Below are positions 15,408-23,520 of a DNA stretch of 35,624 nucleotides, piece after piece. How positions within the stretch are numbered: position 1 is the stretch's first letter; each line of letters begins with the position of its first letter. This DNA comes from Zoogloeaceae bacterium (lineage in GTDB: Bacteria; Pseudomonadota; Gammaproteobacteria; Burkholderiales; Rhodocyclaceae): the NCBI GenBank assembly GCA_031271025.1, contig JAISWQ010000064.1:1-35624 (forward strand), read 5' to 3'. Made by a program: the position numbers and the translations under genes. The notes beneath the pieces were generated by a model, which searched no databases, was not told the origin of the DNA, and worked only from the letters and a program-made list of their open reading frames with translations.

Positions 15408-16510
15408 TCCATCCGCAGTTCGACCCCATCGCTTTTCACTTGGGCGATATTGCCGTGCCCTGGTATGGCCTTGCCTATTTCTCCGCTTTTCTCGTCTGCT
15501 GGGGGCTGGCGCATTACCGCATCCACGCGGGTCTGAGCCATCTTGCCAGCCACGCGCAAATCAACGATTGCGCTTTCTACATCTTTCTTGCGGTGGTTGC
15601 AGGCGGGCGACTGGGTTATGCGCTCTTTTACAACCCCGTCTTCTACCTCACCCATCCGCTGGAAATTCTTGCGACCAAACAAGGCGGCATGAGTTTTCAC
15701 GGCGGCTTTTTCGCGGTCATTTTCATGACCCTCTGGCTTGTGAAAAAACACCAGCGCAACTGGTGGCAGGCGACTGATTTTCTCGCGCCCATCGTGCCCT
15801 TCGGTCTCATGCTTGGACGCATCGGCAATTTCATCAATGGCGAACTGTGGGGACGCCCCGCAGATCCCAATCTGCCCTGGGCAATGGTCTTTCCCGGCGC
15901 GGACGCCTTGCCGCGCCATCCGGTGCAGCTTTATCACGCCGCGCTGGAAGGTCTCGCGCTCTTTCTGCTGCTCTGGTGGTATTGCCGCAAACCGCGCCCG
16001 ACCGGAGCGGCCTCTGGTCTTTTTCTCATCGGCTATGGCATTTTTCGTCTTTTCACCGAATTTTTTCGTGAGCCGGATCGCGGTATCTTCGGCCAATCCT
16101 ATAACGTGACGCTGGGGCAATGGCTTTCCCTGCCGCTCATTGTTGCCGCTACCGCCCTCATCGTTTGGGCAAGTCGGCGACGCAGCTCTACCGGCGTGAT
16201 TTGCGGCATGTTCTTTTTCGGCTATGGCGTGTTCCGCCTGCTGGTGGAGTTTTTCCGCGCCCCGGAACGCGGCGGTCTCTTTGGCACGGAATCCTTCATC
16301 AACATCGGCCAGTGCCTTTCCTTCCCCATGATCGCGCTGGGCGTTTTTCTCTTCTGGCTCGCCCACACCCGCCACCAGGGCTTCGCCCGCCGCGTGCGCG
16401 CCGTGCTGAATCTGGATTTCAGCGCCAGGTCTTTGCAACCCCTTTCGCGCGGACAGGAAAAAATCACACCAACAGCAATGGATGATTCCGATTCGGCGTG
16501 CGGCAAGTAA
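15401..16510 (+). CDS. lgt: Prolipoprotein diacylglyceryl transferase with a duplicated C-terminal segment
   Basis: Lgt moves diacylglycerol from phosphatidylglycerol to the lipobox cysteine of prolipoproteins in the inner membrane. Core features are intact: FHLGDIAVPWYGLAY at the start, GGMSFHGG with His100 (E. coli His103), and the signature LGRIGNFINGELWGRP (138-153, Arg140 = E. coli Arg143). The protein has 369 residues instead of about 260-290. The excess is a tandem repeat: residues 201-263 (FLIGYGIFRLFTEFFREPDR ... GQWLSLPLIV) and 264-327 (FFFGYGVFRLLVEFFRAPER ... GQCLSFPMIA). Both copies keep Tyr, Arg and Glu of the GYGxxR..EFF motif, so nine membrane helices instead of seven are expected. 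It overlaps darP by 7 bases and ends 6 bases from the convergent ftrD stop. Confidence 0.95.
   Translation: MLIHPQFDPIAFHLGDIAVPWYGLAYFSAFLVCWGLAHYRIHAGLSHLASHAQINDCAFYIFLAVVAGGRLGYALFYNPVFYLTHPLEILATKQGGMSFHGGFFAVIFMTLWLVKKHQRNWWQATDFLAPIVPFGLMLGRIGNFINGELWGRPADPNLPWAMVFPGADALPRHPVQLYHAALEGLALFLLLWWYCRKPRPTGAASGLFLIGYGIFRLFTEFFREPDRGIFGQSYNVTLGQWLSLPLIVAATALIVWASRRRSSTGVICGMFFFGYGVFRLLVEFFRAPERGGLFGTESFINIGQCLSFPMIALGVFLFWLAHTRHQGFARRVRAVLNLDFSARSLQPLSRGQEKITPTAMDDSDSACGK
16001..16381 (+). repeat. In-frame tandem duplication inside lgt
   Basis: Unit 1 covers 16001-16189 and unit 2 16190-16381 (63 and 64 codons). Identity is obvious at protein level (GYGxFRLxxEFFRxPxRG, LFG/IFG, GQxLSxPxI) but the DNA has diverged, so the event is old and both copies have been kept open. 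Confidence 0.9.
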
Positions 16511-16516
16511 AAGGAA

Positions 16517-17938
16517 TCACCAGACCCAAAAGGCCAGGCTCCACGAAACCGCCATCAACACAACCGGCAGGCACATGGCGAGAAAAGCGGCAAGGCGGTA
16601 CACCGGATTTCGGGGGAAATATTGGCCGATCAGCGCGAAGACCAGCCACAGTGTGACGAAACAGCCAAGGGAAAGAAAGGCGGCGCGGGCTGGCGACGCC
16701 CAGGGCAAAAGCAGCAATTCGCCGCGCAACTGGGTCACAGTGGTCATGGTCAGGCCAAGGATGACGCTGGTTGCGCCCAGAGGAACCAGCGTGAGCGCGA
16801 AACGTTGCCAGTTCAGGGCTGGCACAGGGGCGAAACGCCGCGCGATCCATGCTGCGGCGATCGGGCCAACCATGAGCGCCAGACCCAGCAAGAGACCACC
16901 ACCCAGAAGATAGGTCAGCACCAGAAAACCATCCAGCCAAGTAAAGGCATCGTTTCTTTCCGGATAATGGGTCAGAAGCCACCAGGGCGCGTTGTCTTTC
17001 AGAAGCGCGAAATAATCATGTTCGACGAGCCAGGCGGCAAGCGCCATCTTGAGCTTCACGAACCACGGGCTGACCGTCCATTGAAACGCGGCAGTGGCAA
17101 CGCCGAGCACGCCAAACAAAAGGGTCAGCGCGTCATGGGTACGGGCAGGCGCTGCCGGATCAAGAATTTCGGAAAACGGGGAACGCATCGCCAATCGCAC
17201 CGCGCCACGCTCCCCGGCACAGCGCGCGCAGGCATGGCAATCGGAGGCGCTGACCATGCGGCGCACATCAACCAGAGGCGGGCAGCAAAGCGGCGTTTTT
17301 TCAAACGACACCGACCTGGCGCTCTGCTCCTGATCCCAGATCGGGCGGTCGACCCTGTAATAAAGGGGAGAAATTTTGGCAAGCACGGCAAAAACACCGG
17401 AAGCAGGGCACAGGTAACGGCACCAGACCCGCCGTCCATGTCCGTAGATCAACCCGATGACCACAGCAGCCAGGGTGGAGCCGCCAAGGATCAGAAGGGC
17501 CGCCTCGGCATACTCATAGACACTGATGAGCTGCCCATAAACCGTCGTGATGACGAAGGCGACAAACGGCCAGGCTTGCCACTTGATCCAGCCAGGCGTC
17601 GCCTTGCCGTACCCGTGGCGGCTGGCAAGCTCGGAAAGATACCCTTCCGGGCAGAAAAAACCGCACCAGATACGCCCCAGGAATACCGTCGTCAGCATGA
17701 CGCCCGGCCACCACAGCCCCCAGAACACGAATTGGGCAAAGAGCCGAAGGTTGTCCCAGATATGTGCGCCGGAGCGCGCTGGCATGGGAAAAAAAGCAGG
17801 AAGAACGACGAGCGCGCCATAGAAAAGAACGACGCTCCATTGCATGACAACGATGGAACCCCGATGCCGACGCAAGAACACGCCCACCTGCTCCAGCACG
17901 GATTCCCGGCACTCCGGGGAAGAGGATTCCTTGTCCAT
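16517..17938 (-). CDS. ftrD: FtrD-like membrane polyferredoxin of the FtrABCD iron system
   Basis: A 473-residue inner-membrane protein of the NapH/CcoG-like 4Fe-4S group. Cysteines: WCGFFCP (Cys92, Cys96), WCRYLCP (Cys173, Cys177), CCP (218-220) and CHACARC (Cys234, 237, 240), with several hydrophobic helices before and after. In Bordetella and Brucella FtrD is proposed to take electrons from FtrB-mediated Fe(II) oxidation and pass them on. ATG 17938 lies 4 bases after the ftrC stop, so it is in the same operon; the longer upstream frame only reads through ftrC. It ends 6 bases from the lgt stop, with no room for a terminator. Family is clear; the electron partner is inferred from context. 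Confidence 0.85.
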   Translation of the reverse strand: MDKESSSPECRESVLEQVGVFLRRHRGSIVVMQWSVVLFYGALVVLPAFFPMPARSGAHIWDNLRLFAQFVFWGLWWPGVMLTTVFLGRIWCGFFCPEGYLSELASRHGYGKATPGWIKWQAWPFVAFVITTVYGQLISVYEYAEAALLILGGSTLAAVVIGLIYGHGRRVWCRYLCPASGVFAVLAKISPLYYRVDRPIWDQEQSARSVSFEKTPLCCPPLVDVRRMVSASDCHACARCAGERGAVRLAMRSPFSEILDPAAPARTHDALTLLFGVLGVATAAFQWTVSPWFVKLKMALAAWLVEHDYFALLKDNAPWWLLTHYPERNDAFTWLDGFLVLTYLLGGGLLLGLALMVGPIAAAWIARRFAPVPALNWQRFALTLVPLGATSVILGLTMTTVTQLRGELLLLPWASPARAAFLSLGCFVTLWLVFALIGQYFPRNPVYRLAAFLAMCLPVVLMAVSWSLAFWVW

Positions 17939-17942
17939 GAGG

Positions 17943-18773
17943 CTATTTACTGCGTCGAATCCAGAAAAAATAAGCCAGACCAACCAGCAACCAATAGCCG
18001 CCCCAGACGAGAAGATTGGGCAGAATCGGGCGCGCCCGGTATCCTGCGAAATCGGCCAGCACACTGCCGACGCCTTTGCTGTCGTCCATGAACCCGGAAC
18101 TGTCCCAGATCGTGTCCATGATTTGGGCAAGGGTCTGGTCGTCGACGCGCGCCAGTAGCCATTCGAGATTGATGATATGGTCACTCGCGGCAACCAGCAG
18201 CGAGGAAGCCAGCACCAGGAGCAGGAGAGAGGAAACTTTCAGCAACAGCCCCATCCTGAGTCGTCCCAGACTCCTGGCTGCAATCCAGGCAGTCAGGAGG
18301 CTTCCGGCAAAACCGCCCAGAGCGCCTGTCGCCACATCCTGAAAGGTGTCGCTGGAAGAAGAGAGAAAAACCACCGTTTCCGATCCCTCACGGGCAATCG
18401 CAAGGGCGGTGACGATCATGATCCCCCAATGCCCGCTTTTGCGCCGCGCTGTTTCGATCCGATTTTCCAGCTCGGCCTTCATCGCCCGGCCATGCACACT
18501 CATCCAGAGCACCATCTGGGTAATCAGGAGCGCGGCCACGCTCAGGATGGCGATCTGAAAAAACTCTTGCGCATCGCCAACAAGGCCCGACTGGGCGCTC
18601 ATGAGCGCCCAACCGAGAACGAGCGCCAGCACGATTCCCACGCCAACGCCGACAAAAAGAGCGCGTTTTCCTTTTCCGCCTGGATCATTTGCATTGATCC
18701 AGGCGTAAAGGATGCCGATGATGAGCAAGGCTTCCAGGCTTTCACGCCAGACCACGAAGAACGCATTCAGCAT
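17943..18773 (-). CDS. ftrC: FTR1-family iron permease FtrC
   Basis: A 276-residue seven-helix permease of the FTR1/EfeU family. The two iron-coordinating motifs are present: WRESLEALL (RESLE, 10-14) in the first helix and AREGSETVVFL (REGSE, 128-132) in the fourth. It would carry iron across the inner membrane after handling by FtrA and FtrB. The start at 18773 gives the family N-terminus MLNAFFVVWRESLEA. Gaps are 25 bases to ftrB and 4 bases to ftrD. EfeU is an alternative name for the family, but the neighbours (P19-like, cupredoxin, polyferredoxin) identify the Ftr type. Confidence 0.93.
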   Translation of the reverse strand: MLNAFFVVWRESLEALLIIGILYAWINANDPGGKGKRALFVGVGVGIVLALVLGWALMSAQSGLVGDAQEFFQIAILSVAALLITQMVLWMSVHGRAMKAELENRIETARRKSGHWGIMIVTALAIAREGSETVVFLSSSSDTFQDVATGALGGFAGSLLTAWIAARSLGRLRMGLLLKVSSLLLLVLASSLLVAASDHIINLEWLLARVDDQTLAQIMDTIWDSSGFMDDSKGVGSVLADFAGYRARPILPNLLVWGGYWLLVGLAYFFWIRRSK

Positions 18774-18798
18774 AGAAGCCTCTCATTTTCGGGAAAAA

Positions 18799-19134
18799 TC
18801 ACCTGGAAACAATCGCGCCTTTTCCTGTTTCGGGATGAAAGTCGTCAAAAAAGGCATAGCGTCCCGGCTTCAAGGGCGCAAAAATCAGCTTGCGGGTGAC
18901 CCCGGGCGCAAGCACGCTTTCCTTTCTCAATTCGAGACTTTCAAATTCCGCCGCATCTTTTCCGCTATTGGTGATTTCCAGCCGGAAACGGGTGTTGGCG
19001 GGAACTTCCAGCGTTTGCGGAATCAATTGTCCGGAATTCATGATGAGCTTGATGGTCGGCATGTCGTCCGCCCAAGCCGGAAAAGCACCCAGACTTGCGA
19101 CAAGCCCAACCAGACAGGCAACCACGCGCCACAT
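18799..19134 (-). CDS. ftrB: Periplasmic cupredoxin-like protein FtrB
   Basis: A 111-residue protein with a signal peptide (MWRVVACLVGLVASLGAFPAWA, cleavage near 22) and a single cupredoxin-like domain: LIPQTLEVPANTRFRLEI, FESLELRKE and the C-terminal GRYAFFDDFHPETGKG. The conserved acidic residues (ESLE, about 64-67) and His in DDFHPE are the metal-ligand candidates of this EfeO-cupredoxin-like family; it is not a blue-copper CxxxH site. Bordetella/Brucella FtrB is thought to act as a periplasmic ferrous oxidase partner. It starts 3 bases after ftrA. Confidence 0.9.
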   Translation of the reverse strand: MWRVVACLVGLVASLGAFPAWADDMPTIKLIMNSGQLIPQTLEVPANTRFRLEITNSGKDAAEFESLELRKESVLAPGVTRKLIFAPLKPGRYAFFDDFHPETGKGAIVSR

Positions 19135-19137
19135 GGT

Positions 19138-19686
19138 TTAGTAGCCGCCCTTCTTGCCAATCCCGGCGTAGGTGAATTCATAATCCACGCTGAAGGGCTT
19201 GAACCATGCGCCCACACCGGTTTCACGGTCGGTGTGGCGGCCAAAATGGGAATGGTCGGAAGGCGGGGCAATGTTGTAACGCACCTTGTATTTGCCGGGA
19301 CCATCGAGTTTCACGTTGTCGCCGTAGTGCGGGCCGTCGTTTGCCACCATGGGCATGAAATCGCCAGAAATCTTGAACGCGCTTCCCACCTTGCTGATCT
19401 CGTATTTGATTGTCAGATAGGGAACCCAGGCGCCTTCCTCGAAACCATTCTTGTTGTCCGACTCGGCGTGAATGTCGGCCTCGATGTGGATATCGGACTC
19501 GGAAGCCTTGCGCATCAAGCCTTCGGGCGCCATTTCAATGGGTTGCAGGTAGACGGCGGCAATTTCCATCCCCGATTTTTTCTGCGGTTCGCCAATCGGA
19601 TACTCAAGGGCGAATGCGGAAATCGCCGGAAGGGCAGACAGGACTGCGGTCAGGGCACATCTGGAAAAAAAGGTTTGCAAGGACAT
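19138..19686 (-). CDS. ftrA: Periplasmic P19/Tp34-family iron-binding protein FtrA
   Basis: A 182-residue secreted protein of the P19/Tp34 group. Signal peptide MSLQTFFSRCALTAVLSA... with cleavage after AFA (near 26). The mature part has ESDIHIEADIHAE (metal-site acid residues), GDFMPMVANDGPHYGDNV (Met and His ligands) and HFGRHTDRETGVGAWFKPF, all typical of P19 from Campylobacter and FtrA. It binds ferrous iron (and copper) in the periplasm. ATG 19686 is chosen over a start 51 bases upstream because GGAG lies 7 bases before it and a clean signal peptide results. First gene of ftrABCD, with a good promoter upstream. Confidence 0.93.
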   Translation of the reverse strand: MSLQTFFSRCALTAVLSALPAISAFALEYPIGEPQKKSGMEIAAVYLQPIEMAPEGLMRKASESDIHIEADIHAESDNKNGFEEGAWVPYLTIKYEISKVGSAFKISGDFMPMVANDGPHYGDNVKLDGPGKYKVRYNIAPPSDHSHFGRHTDRETGVGAWFKPFSVDYEFTYAGIGKKGGY

Positions 19687-19749
19687 CGTTTGACTCCAGA
19701 GAAAAGTGCGCCAGCAATGGCGCTGGGTTGTGAACAAAAATCGTTCTCG

Positions 19750-19778
19750 ATAGTAAACGAAAACAGATTATTTATCAA
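19750..19778 (-). promoter_or_regulatory. Sigma-70 promoter of ftrABCD
   Basis: On the minus strand TTGATA (19778-19773) and TACTAT (19755-19750) are separated by 17 bases, 64 bases upstream of the ftrA ATG. The AT-rich spacer and the stretch past the -10 could hold a Fur site, but I see no convincing 19-base Fur box. The -35 overlaps the rlmJ stop codon (19775-19777). Confidence 0.65.
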
Positions 19779-20656
19779 CAAGAAGAAGCGGGATGGGCGC
19801 AACTGAAAGTGGAGGTCTCGACCCTGCCGGTTGCCGTCGCGTCCTGTGCCAGATGATGAGCAAGCCAGGGCAGGGTTTCGGCGAGTGTCCCGGCCAGAGT
19901 CCAGGGGGGATTGGCAATCCAGAGGGCGCTGCCGTACAGGCCGATGCCGTCACTGGGCGCGGCGCGGACTTGCAGGCTGGCGTAAAGCCAGTCGGGCGCG
20001 AGACGTTTCAGGCGTTCCGGCAGTTGCCGGGCTTCGCGGCGGGCGAGGAGGGGCAGCCAGACCATGCAGATGCCGGTGGGGAAACGCTTGAGGGCGTCGC
20101 GCACGCTTTCCGGCAGACGGGCATAGTCGCTGGCGGTTTCGTAGGAAGGATCGAGCAGAATCAGTCCCCGGCGGCTGGGCGGCGGCAGAAGGGCTTTCAG
20201 GTGGCTGAGACCATCTTCCGGCGAAAGCGCGACCGTGCGTCCCGCGCCCTGAAAGTTCCGGGCAAGATTCCTGAATTCATTGCCGTGCAGTTCAAAGAGG
20301 TGCAGCCGATCCTGGGGGCGCAGCAGGTGGCGCGCGAACCAGGGAGAGCCGGGATAGTGGGCGAGCGTTTCGCCGTTTCCGTTCAGTGCCGCGACGAGGG
20401 TCAGGTAAGCGCGGACGGCTGACGGAAGACCGGACGTTTTGCGCTCCTTCCACAGCCGGACGATGCCGTTCTGGTGTTCGTTGAGTTTTTGCGCGGTTTC
20501 CGTATCCAGCCGATAGCGTCCCGCGCCCGCATGGGTGTCGATCACACGCAGCGGCGTCGGCTTCTGCGTGAGATGGGCGAGGATCTGGACAAGCGTCAGG
20601 TGTTTGAGCACATCGGCGTGATTGCCCGCGTGAAAACCGTGGCGATAACTCAGCAT
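19775..20656 (-). CDS. rlmJ: 23S rRNA (adenine2030-N6)-methyltransferase RlmJ
   Basis: A 293-residue SAM-dependent methyltransferase of the ComJ/RlmJ family. It starts MLSYRHGFHAGNHADVLKH, the diagnostic family N-terminus; then IDTHAGAGRYRLD (about 39-51) binds SAM, and LILLDPSYETASDY is the catalytic DPPY-like motif (here DPSY, a known variant). It methylates A2030 of 23S rRNA. The start at 20656 is 9 bases from the pit stop, so it follows the phosphate transporter in the same transcript. Slightly longer than E. coli RlmJ (280). Confidence 0.95.
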   Translation of the reverse strand: MLSYRHGFHAGNHADVLKHLTLVQILAHLTQKPTPLRVIDTHAGAGRYRLDTETAQKLNEHQNGIVRLWKERKTSGLPSAVRAYLTLVAALNGNGETLAHYPGSPWFARHLLRPQDRLHLFELHGNEFRNLARNFQGAGRTVALSPEDGLSHLKALLPPPSRRGLILLDPSYETASDYARLPESVRDALKRFPTGICMVWLPLLARREARQLPERLKRLAPDWLYASLQVRAAPSDGIGLYGSALWIANPPWTLAGTLAETLPWLAHHLAQDATATGRVETSTFSCAHPASSC

Positions 20657-20665
20657 GGCAGGATC

Positions 20666-22144
20666 TCAGATAAAGCGGCTGGAGAGCCAGAACAGGCCGC
20701 CGCCCAGCAACATGGCGACCGGCAGGGTCAAGACCCAGGTGAGCAGGATATTGCGGATGGTATCGGTCTGCAAGCCGCTGCGATTGGCCACCATCGTCCC
20801 GGCAATGCCGGAGGAGAGAACATGGGTAGTGGAAACCGGCAGACTGTAGTAATTGGCCGCGCCAATGGCAAATACGGCGGTAATCTGGGCGCCCATGCCT
20901 TGCGCGTAGGTCATGCCCGCCTTGCCGATGCGTTCGCCTACGGTCTGCACCACCCGCTTCCAGCCGACCACGGTGCCCAGACCCAGCGCGAGCGCGACGG
21001 CGGCAACCACCCAGAGCGGCGCGTATTCCGTCGTGACGGTGAGATCCTTGCGGACGCGCTTGAGATCGGATTGCGTCTGGGCGGACAACGCTTTCAGCCT
21101 GGCGATTTTTTTCGCCACATCGTCCAGACAGAGGAGATCACGCCGTACTTCGGCGCGCGCTTCGGCATTCAACTGGCGGTAATCGTTGCGTTGATCCAGG
21201 TGTCCCAGCAGACGCCGCACCGTGGCTGCCGTTTGCGTGACTTCACACTGGTAACGCGCGACATCGGTTTTTTCGTCCGCGACAGAGGCGGGGAATTGCG
21301 CGTCGAGCGCGGGCTGATGCTGGGTAAAGACGCGGGCGAGATAGCGCGCGGCATCGCGGCTGCGGTCGATCTGGTAGGCGCTGGCGTCCGGGTTCAGCAC
21401 GAAGTGCGCGGGAACAAAACAAATCAGCACCAGCATGATCAGCCCCACGCCTTTTTGTCCGTCGTTGGAACCATGCACAAAACTCACCGCCAGGGCGGAA
21501 ATGACGAGCACAAGACGATTCCAGAAGGGCGGGCGGCGGCGGCGTTTCAGTTCGATTTCCATTCGGGGCGGACGGTGCATCCTGGAACGTGGCCGCCAGC
21601 GTTTGAGCGCCAGCAGCATCAGGCCAGCCACCAGAAACCCCATCAGCGGCGAGAGCAGAAGCGAGAGGGCAATGTCGATGGCCTTCTGCCAGTTGACGCT
21701 CTGCGCCAGCGGGAATTCACGCAGGAGGGCGTTGGCAATGCCGACGCCCAGCACGGAGCCGATCAGGGTGTGCGAGCTGGAGGCGGGAATGCCGAGATAC
21801 CAGGTGCCGAGATTCCAGGCAATGGCGGCGGCAAGCAGCGAAAAAACCATGGCCAGACCGTGCCCGCCTTCCACGTTGATGAGGAGTTCCACCGGCAAAA
21901 GGTGCACGATGGCATAGGCTACGCCCACGCCGCCCAGGGCGACGCCAAGAAAATTGAAGAAGCCGGAAAGCATGACCGCCTTGTAGGGCGACATGGCGCG
22001 GGTGTAGATCACAGTGGCGACCGCGTTGGCGGTGTCGTGGAAACCGTTGATGAATTCAAAGGAAAGCACAAAAAAAATCGCCAGCACCAGACTGGCGACG
22101 ACCCATGGGTTCAAGCCGCTGAAGACATTCAGGAATTCGGTCAT
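20666..22144 (-). CDS. pitA: PitA-family inorganic phosphate transporter
   Basis: A 492-residue inner-membrane phosphate permease of the PiT family. The two signature repeats are GFHDTANAVATVIYTRAM (34-51) and, near the C-terminus, ANYYSLPVSTTHVLSSGIAG; SSSHTLIGSVLGVGIANA is also typical. A large hydrophilic central loop (about residues 250-370) is as in E. coli PitA. Such carriers move metal-phosphate complexes with protons at high phosphate. It is the first gene of a pair with rlmJ. I see no clear Pho box upstream; the upstream 543 bases are decayed IS sequence. Could be called pit rather than pitA. Confidence 0.93.
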   Translation of the reverse strand: MTEFLNVFSGLNPWVVASLVLAIFFVLSFEFINGFHDTANAVATVIYTRAMSPYKAVMLSGFFNFLGVALGGVGVAYAIVHLLPVELLINVEGGHGLAMVFSLLAAAIAWNLGTWYLGIPASSSHTLIGSVLGVGIANALLREFPLAQSVNWQKAIDIALSLLLSPLMGFLVAGLMLLALKRWRPRSRMHRPPRMEIELKRRRRPPFWNRLVLVISALAVSFVHGSNDGQKGVGLIMLVLICFVPAHFVLNPDASAYQIDRSRDAARYLARVFTQHQPALDAQFPASVADEKTDVARYQCEVTQTAATVRRLLGHLDQRNDYRQLNAEARAEVRRDLLCLDDVAKKIARLKALSAQTQSDLKRVRKDLTVTTEYAPLWVVAAVALALGLGTVVGWKRVVQTVGERIGKAGMTYAQGMGAQITAVFAIGAANYYSLPVSTTHVLSSGIAGTMVANRSGLQTDTIRNILLTWVLTLPVAMLLGGGLFWLSSRFI

Positions 22145-22338
22145 CTTGGTGAATGCGTTATCGCCATCGTCAAAAGGCGCGCATTATGCCAGAAGCGAGG
22201 GTGAGCGGATATTCCACGCAAGGGCTGGGCAGGGCCGGAGTGAAAATTCGTTAACAATCATCAAGTCATGTGATGGGTTTGTAAACGCCTTGGAAGTTGA
22301 TGTTTGCTCTGCTCCTTTTGGAGTGAAAAATAAAAGGG

Positions 22339-22572
22339 TTGGAGATAAAGGATCTGGTGGATCGGTTTGCGGACTTGCTGGACAAGCGTGTCAAAGGGTG
22401 AACGGCGTGTGACTTGCGGGGCATTGTGATGATCGTGCTGTGCGCGGTGATGTCCGGGCACAAGGCTGGGCTCATGAAATGACTGAAACACAGTCAGATG
22501 AAATTCCCTCCACTTTGGATTGCACCCTGATCACGATGTGTTTGCCTTCGATGTCTACGCCGCGCTAGAATC
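22339..22572 (+). pseudogene. Decayed N-terminus of an ISAs1/H-repeat-type transposase
   Basis: One frame gives LEIKDLVDRFADLLDKRVKG, stop, TACDLRGIVMIVLCAVMSGH, and after more stops MKFPPLWIAP; a shifted frame then gives DHDVFAFDVYAALES. This follows the order FADLPDPRV.. / LxDILxIxLCAVxSG / FPxxNGIP / SHDTFxRVFAAL of ISAs1-family (H-repeat) transposases, with stops and a frameshift and without the catalytic DDE part. Recognition is by motif memory, so moderate. Confidence 0.55.
22542..22570 (+). promoter_or_regulatory. Candidate sigma-70 promoter for the uppS operon
   Basis: TTGCCT (22542-22547), 17-base spacer, TAGAAT (22565-22570), about 118 bases upstream of the uppS ATG. The -10 context GCGCTAGAAT is the same ten bases as in front of cnoX (3881-3890). 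It lies inside the IS remnant. Confidence 0.45.
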
Positions 22573-22687
22573 CCCGGATTCAACGTTTGATTTTTTCTTT
22601 TCAACTGGAAGGTGGCACTGAGGACAGGGAGATTTTGGGCTGGCACGGGCTTGTGCCGCGTGAATCTTCCGTTTCTCTGGGGAAAAC

Positions 22688-23476
22688 ATGGCTCTCTTCA
22701 AAAGCGCAACCCGCGAGGTGCCGGAAATCCGGCCTGTGCCCCGGCATATCGCCATCATCATGGATGGCAACGGACGCTGGGCGAAAAAACGGTTTCTGCC
22801 GCGTGTGGCAGGGCACGTCAAGGGGGTGGAAACCGTGCGCGAAATCGTGCGCGCCTGCATCAACGAGGGCGTCGAATATCTGACGCTCTTTGCCTTCAGT
22901 TCCGAAAACTGGCGGCGGCCCGCCGAAGAGGTTGGCCGTCTGATGCAGCTTTTTGTCAGCGCCCTCGAAAACGAGGTGGCAAAGCTGACCCGCAATGGCG
23001 TACGCCTCAAGGTGGTGGGCGATCTTTCCCGCTTTGATGCCCGTTTGCAGGAACTCATCCACGCGGCGGAAACGGCCACGGCGGAAAATGCCCGTCTGAC
23101 GCTCAGTATTGCCGCCAATTACGGCGGGCGCTGGGATATCCTCCAGGCCATGAATCAGCTTGCCGTCACGCAACCGGAAAAAACCGGAAACTGGACGGAA
23201 GCCGATCTGGAACCCTGTCTTGCGCTCAACTATGCGCCGGAGCCGGATCTGTTCATCCGTACCGGCGGCGAGGAACGCATCAGCAATTTCCTGCTCTGGC
23301 AACTGGCTTATACCGAGTTCCATTTCACCGAAACCCTGTGGCCGGAATTCGACGCCGACGCGCTGAAGGCCGCGATCGTCTCCTACCAGAAACGCGAGCG
23401 CCGTTTTGGCCGAACCAGCGAACAACTGACGGGAGATGTGGCAAGCGCGCAAGATGGCACGGATGCGCGCCCTTAG
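22688..23476 (+). CDS. uppS: Undecaprenyl diphosphate synthase (UppS)
   Basis: A 262-residue cis-prenyltransferase that extends farnesyl diphosphate to the C55 lipid carrier of cell-wall and LPS synthesis. Catalytic motif [16 protein letters not shown] (20-35) contains Asp26 and the diphosphate-binding [26 protein letters not shown] and [20 protein letters not shown] complete the family signature. ATG 22688 with a GGGGA site. The C-terminal extension [17 protein letters not shown] is unconserved. First gene of the envelope cluster here; the usual rpsB-tsf-pyrH-frr genes upstream are absent. A gene-end repeat starts at its stop codon and fills the first part of the 171-base gap to cdsA. Confidence 0.96.
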   Translation: MALFKSATREVPEIRPVPRHIAIIMDGNGRWAKKRFLPRVAGHVKGVETVREIVRACINEGVEYLTLFAFSSENWRRPAEEVGRLMQLFVSALENEVAKLTRNGVRLKVVGDLSRFDARLQELIHAAETATAENARLTLSIAANYGGRWDILQAMNQLAVTQPEKTGNWTEADLEPCLALNYAPEPDLFIRTGGEERISNFLLWQLAYTEFHFTETLWPEFDADALKAAIVSYQKRERRFGRTSEQLTGDVASAQDGTDARP

Positions 23477-23520
23477 AACCTGTTCATGGTCTCCGGCAAG
23501 CCGCTTTTCCAAACCATCTT
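23475..23520 (+). repeat. Gene-3'-end repeat, copy at uppS
   Basis: The uppS stop TAG runs into AACCTGTTCATGGTCTCCGG, then CAAGCCGCTTTTCCAAACC. The first 15 bases (TAGAACCTGTTCATG) are identical to those at the rpsD stop; the second half matches the copy at 8481-8530. Confidence 0.65.

Larger units (their letters stand above)
22145..22687. other. Intergenic region with IS remnant between divergent pitA and uppS
   Basis: No intact gene. The left 190 bases should contain the pitA promoter, which I could not place. The middle holds a decayed transposase (22339-22572). The right part carries the uppS promoter candidate and a ribosome site CTGGGGAAAAC just before the uppS ATG. Confidence 0.6.

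Noticed and set aside
19687..19780. Fur box upstream of ftrA
   Set aside because: The region is AT-rich with short ATCG..CGAT symmetry, but no convincing 19-base Fur consensus could be aligned by eye.
20474..22204. 576-codon plus-strand frame
   Set aside because: Antisense to pitA and rlmJ; composition of a shadow frame.
22261..22491. 76-codon minus-strand frame
   Set aside because: His/Gln-rich and antisense to the transposase remnant.
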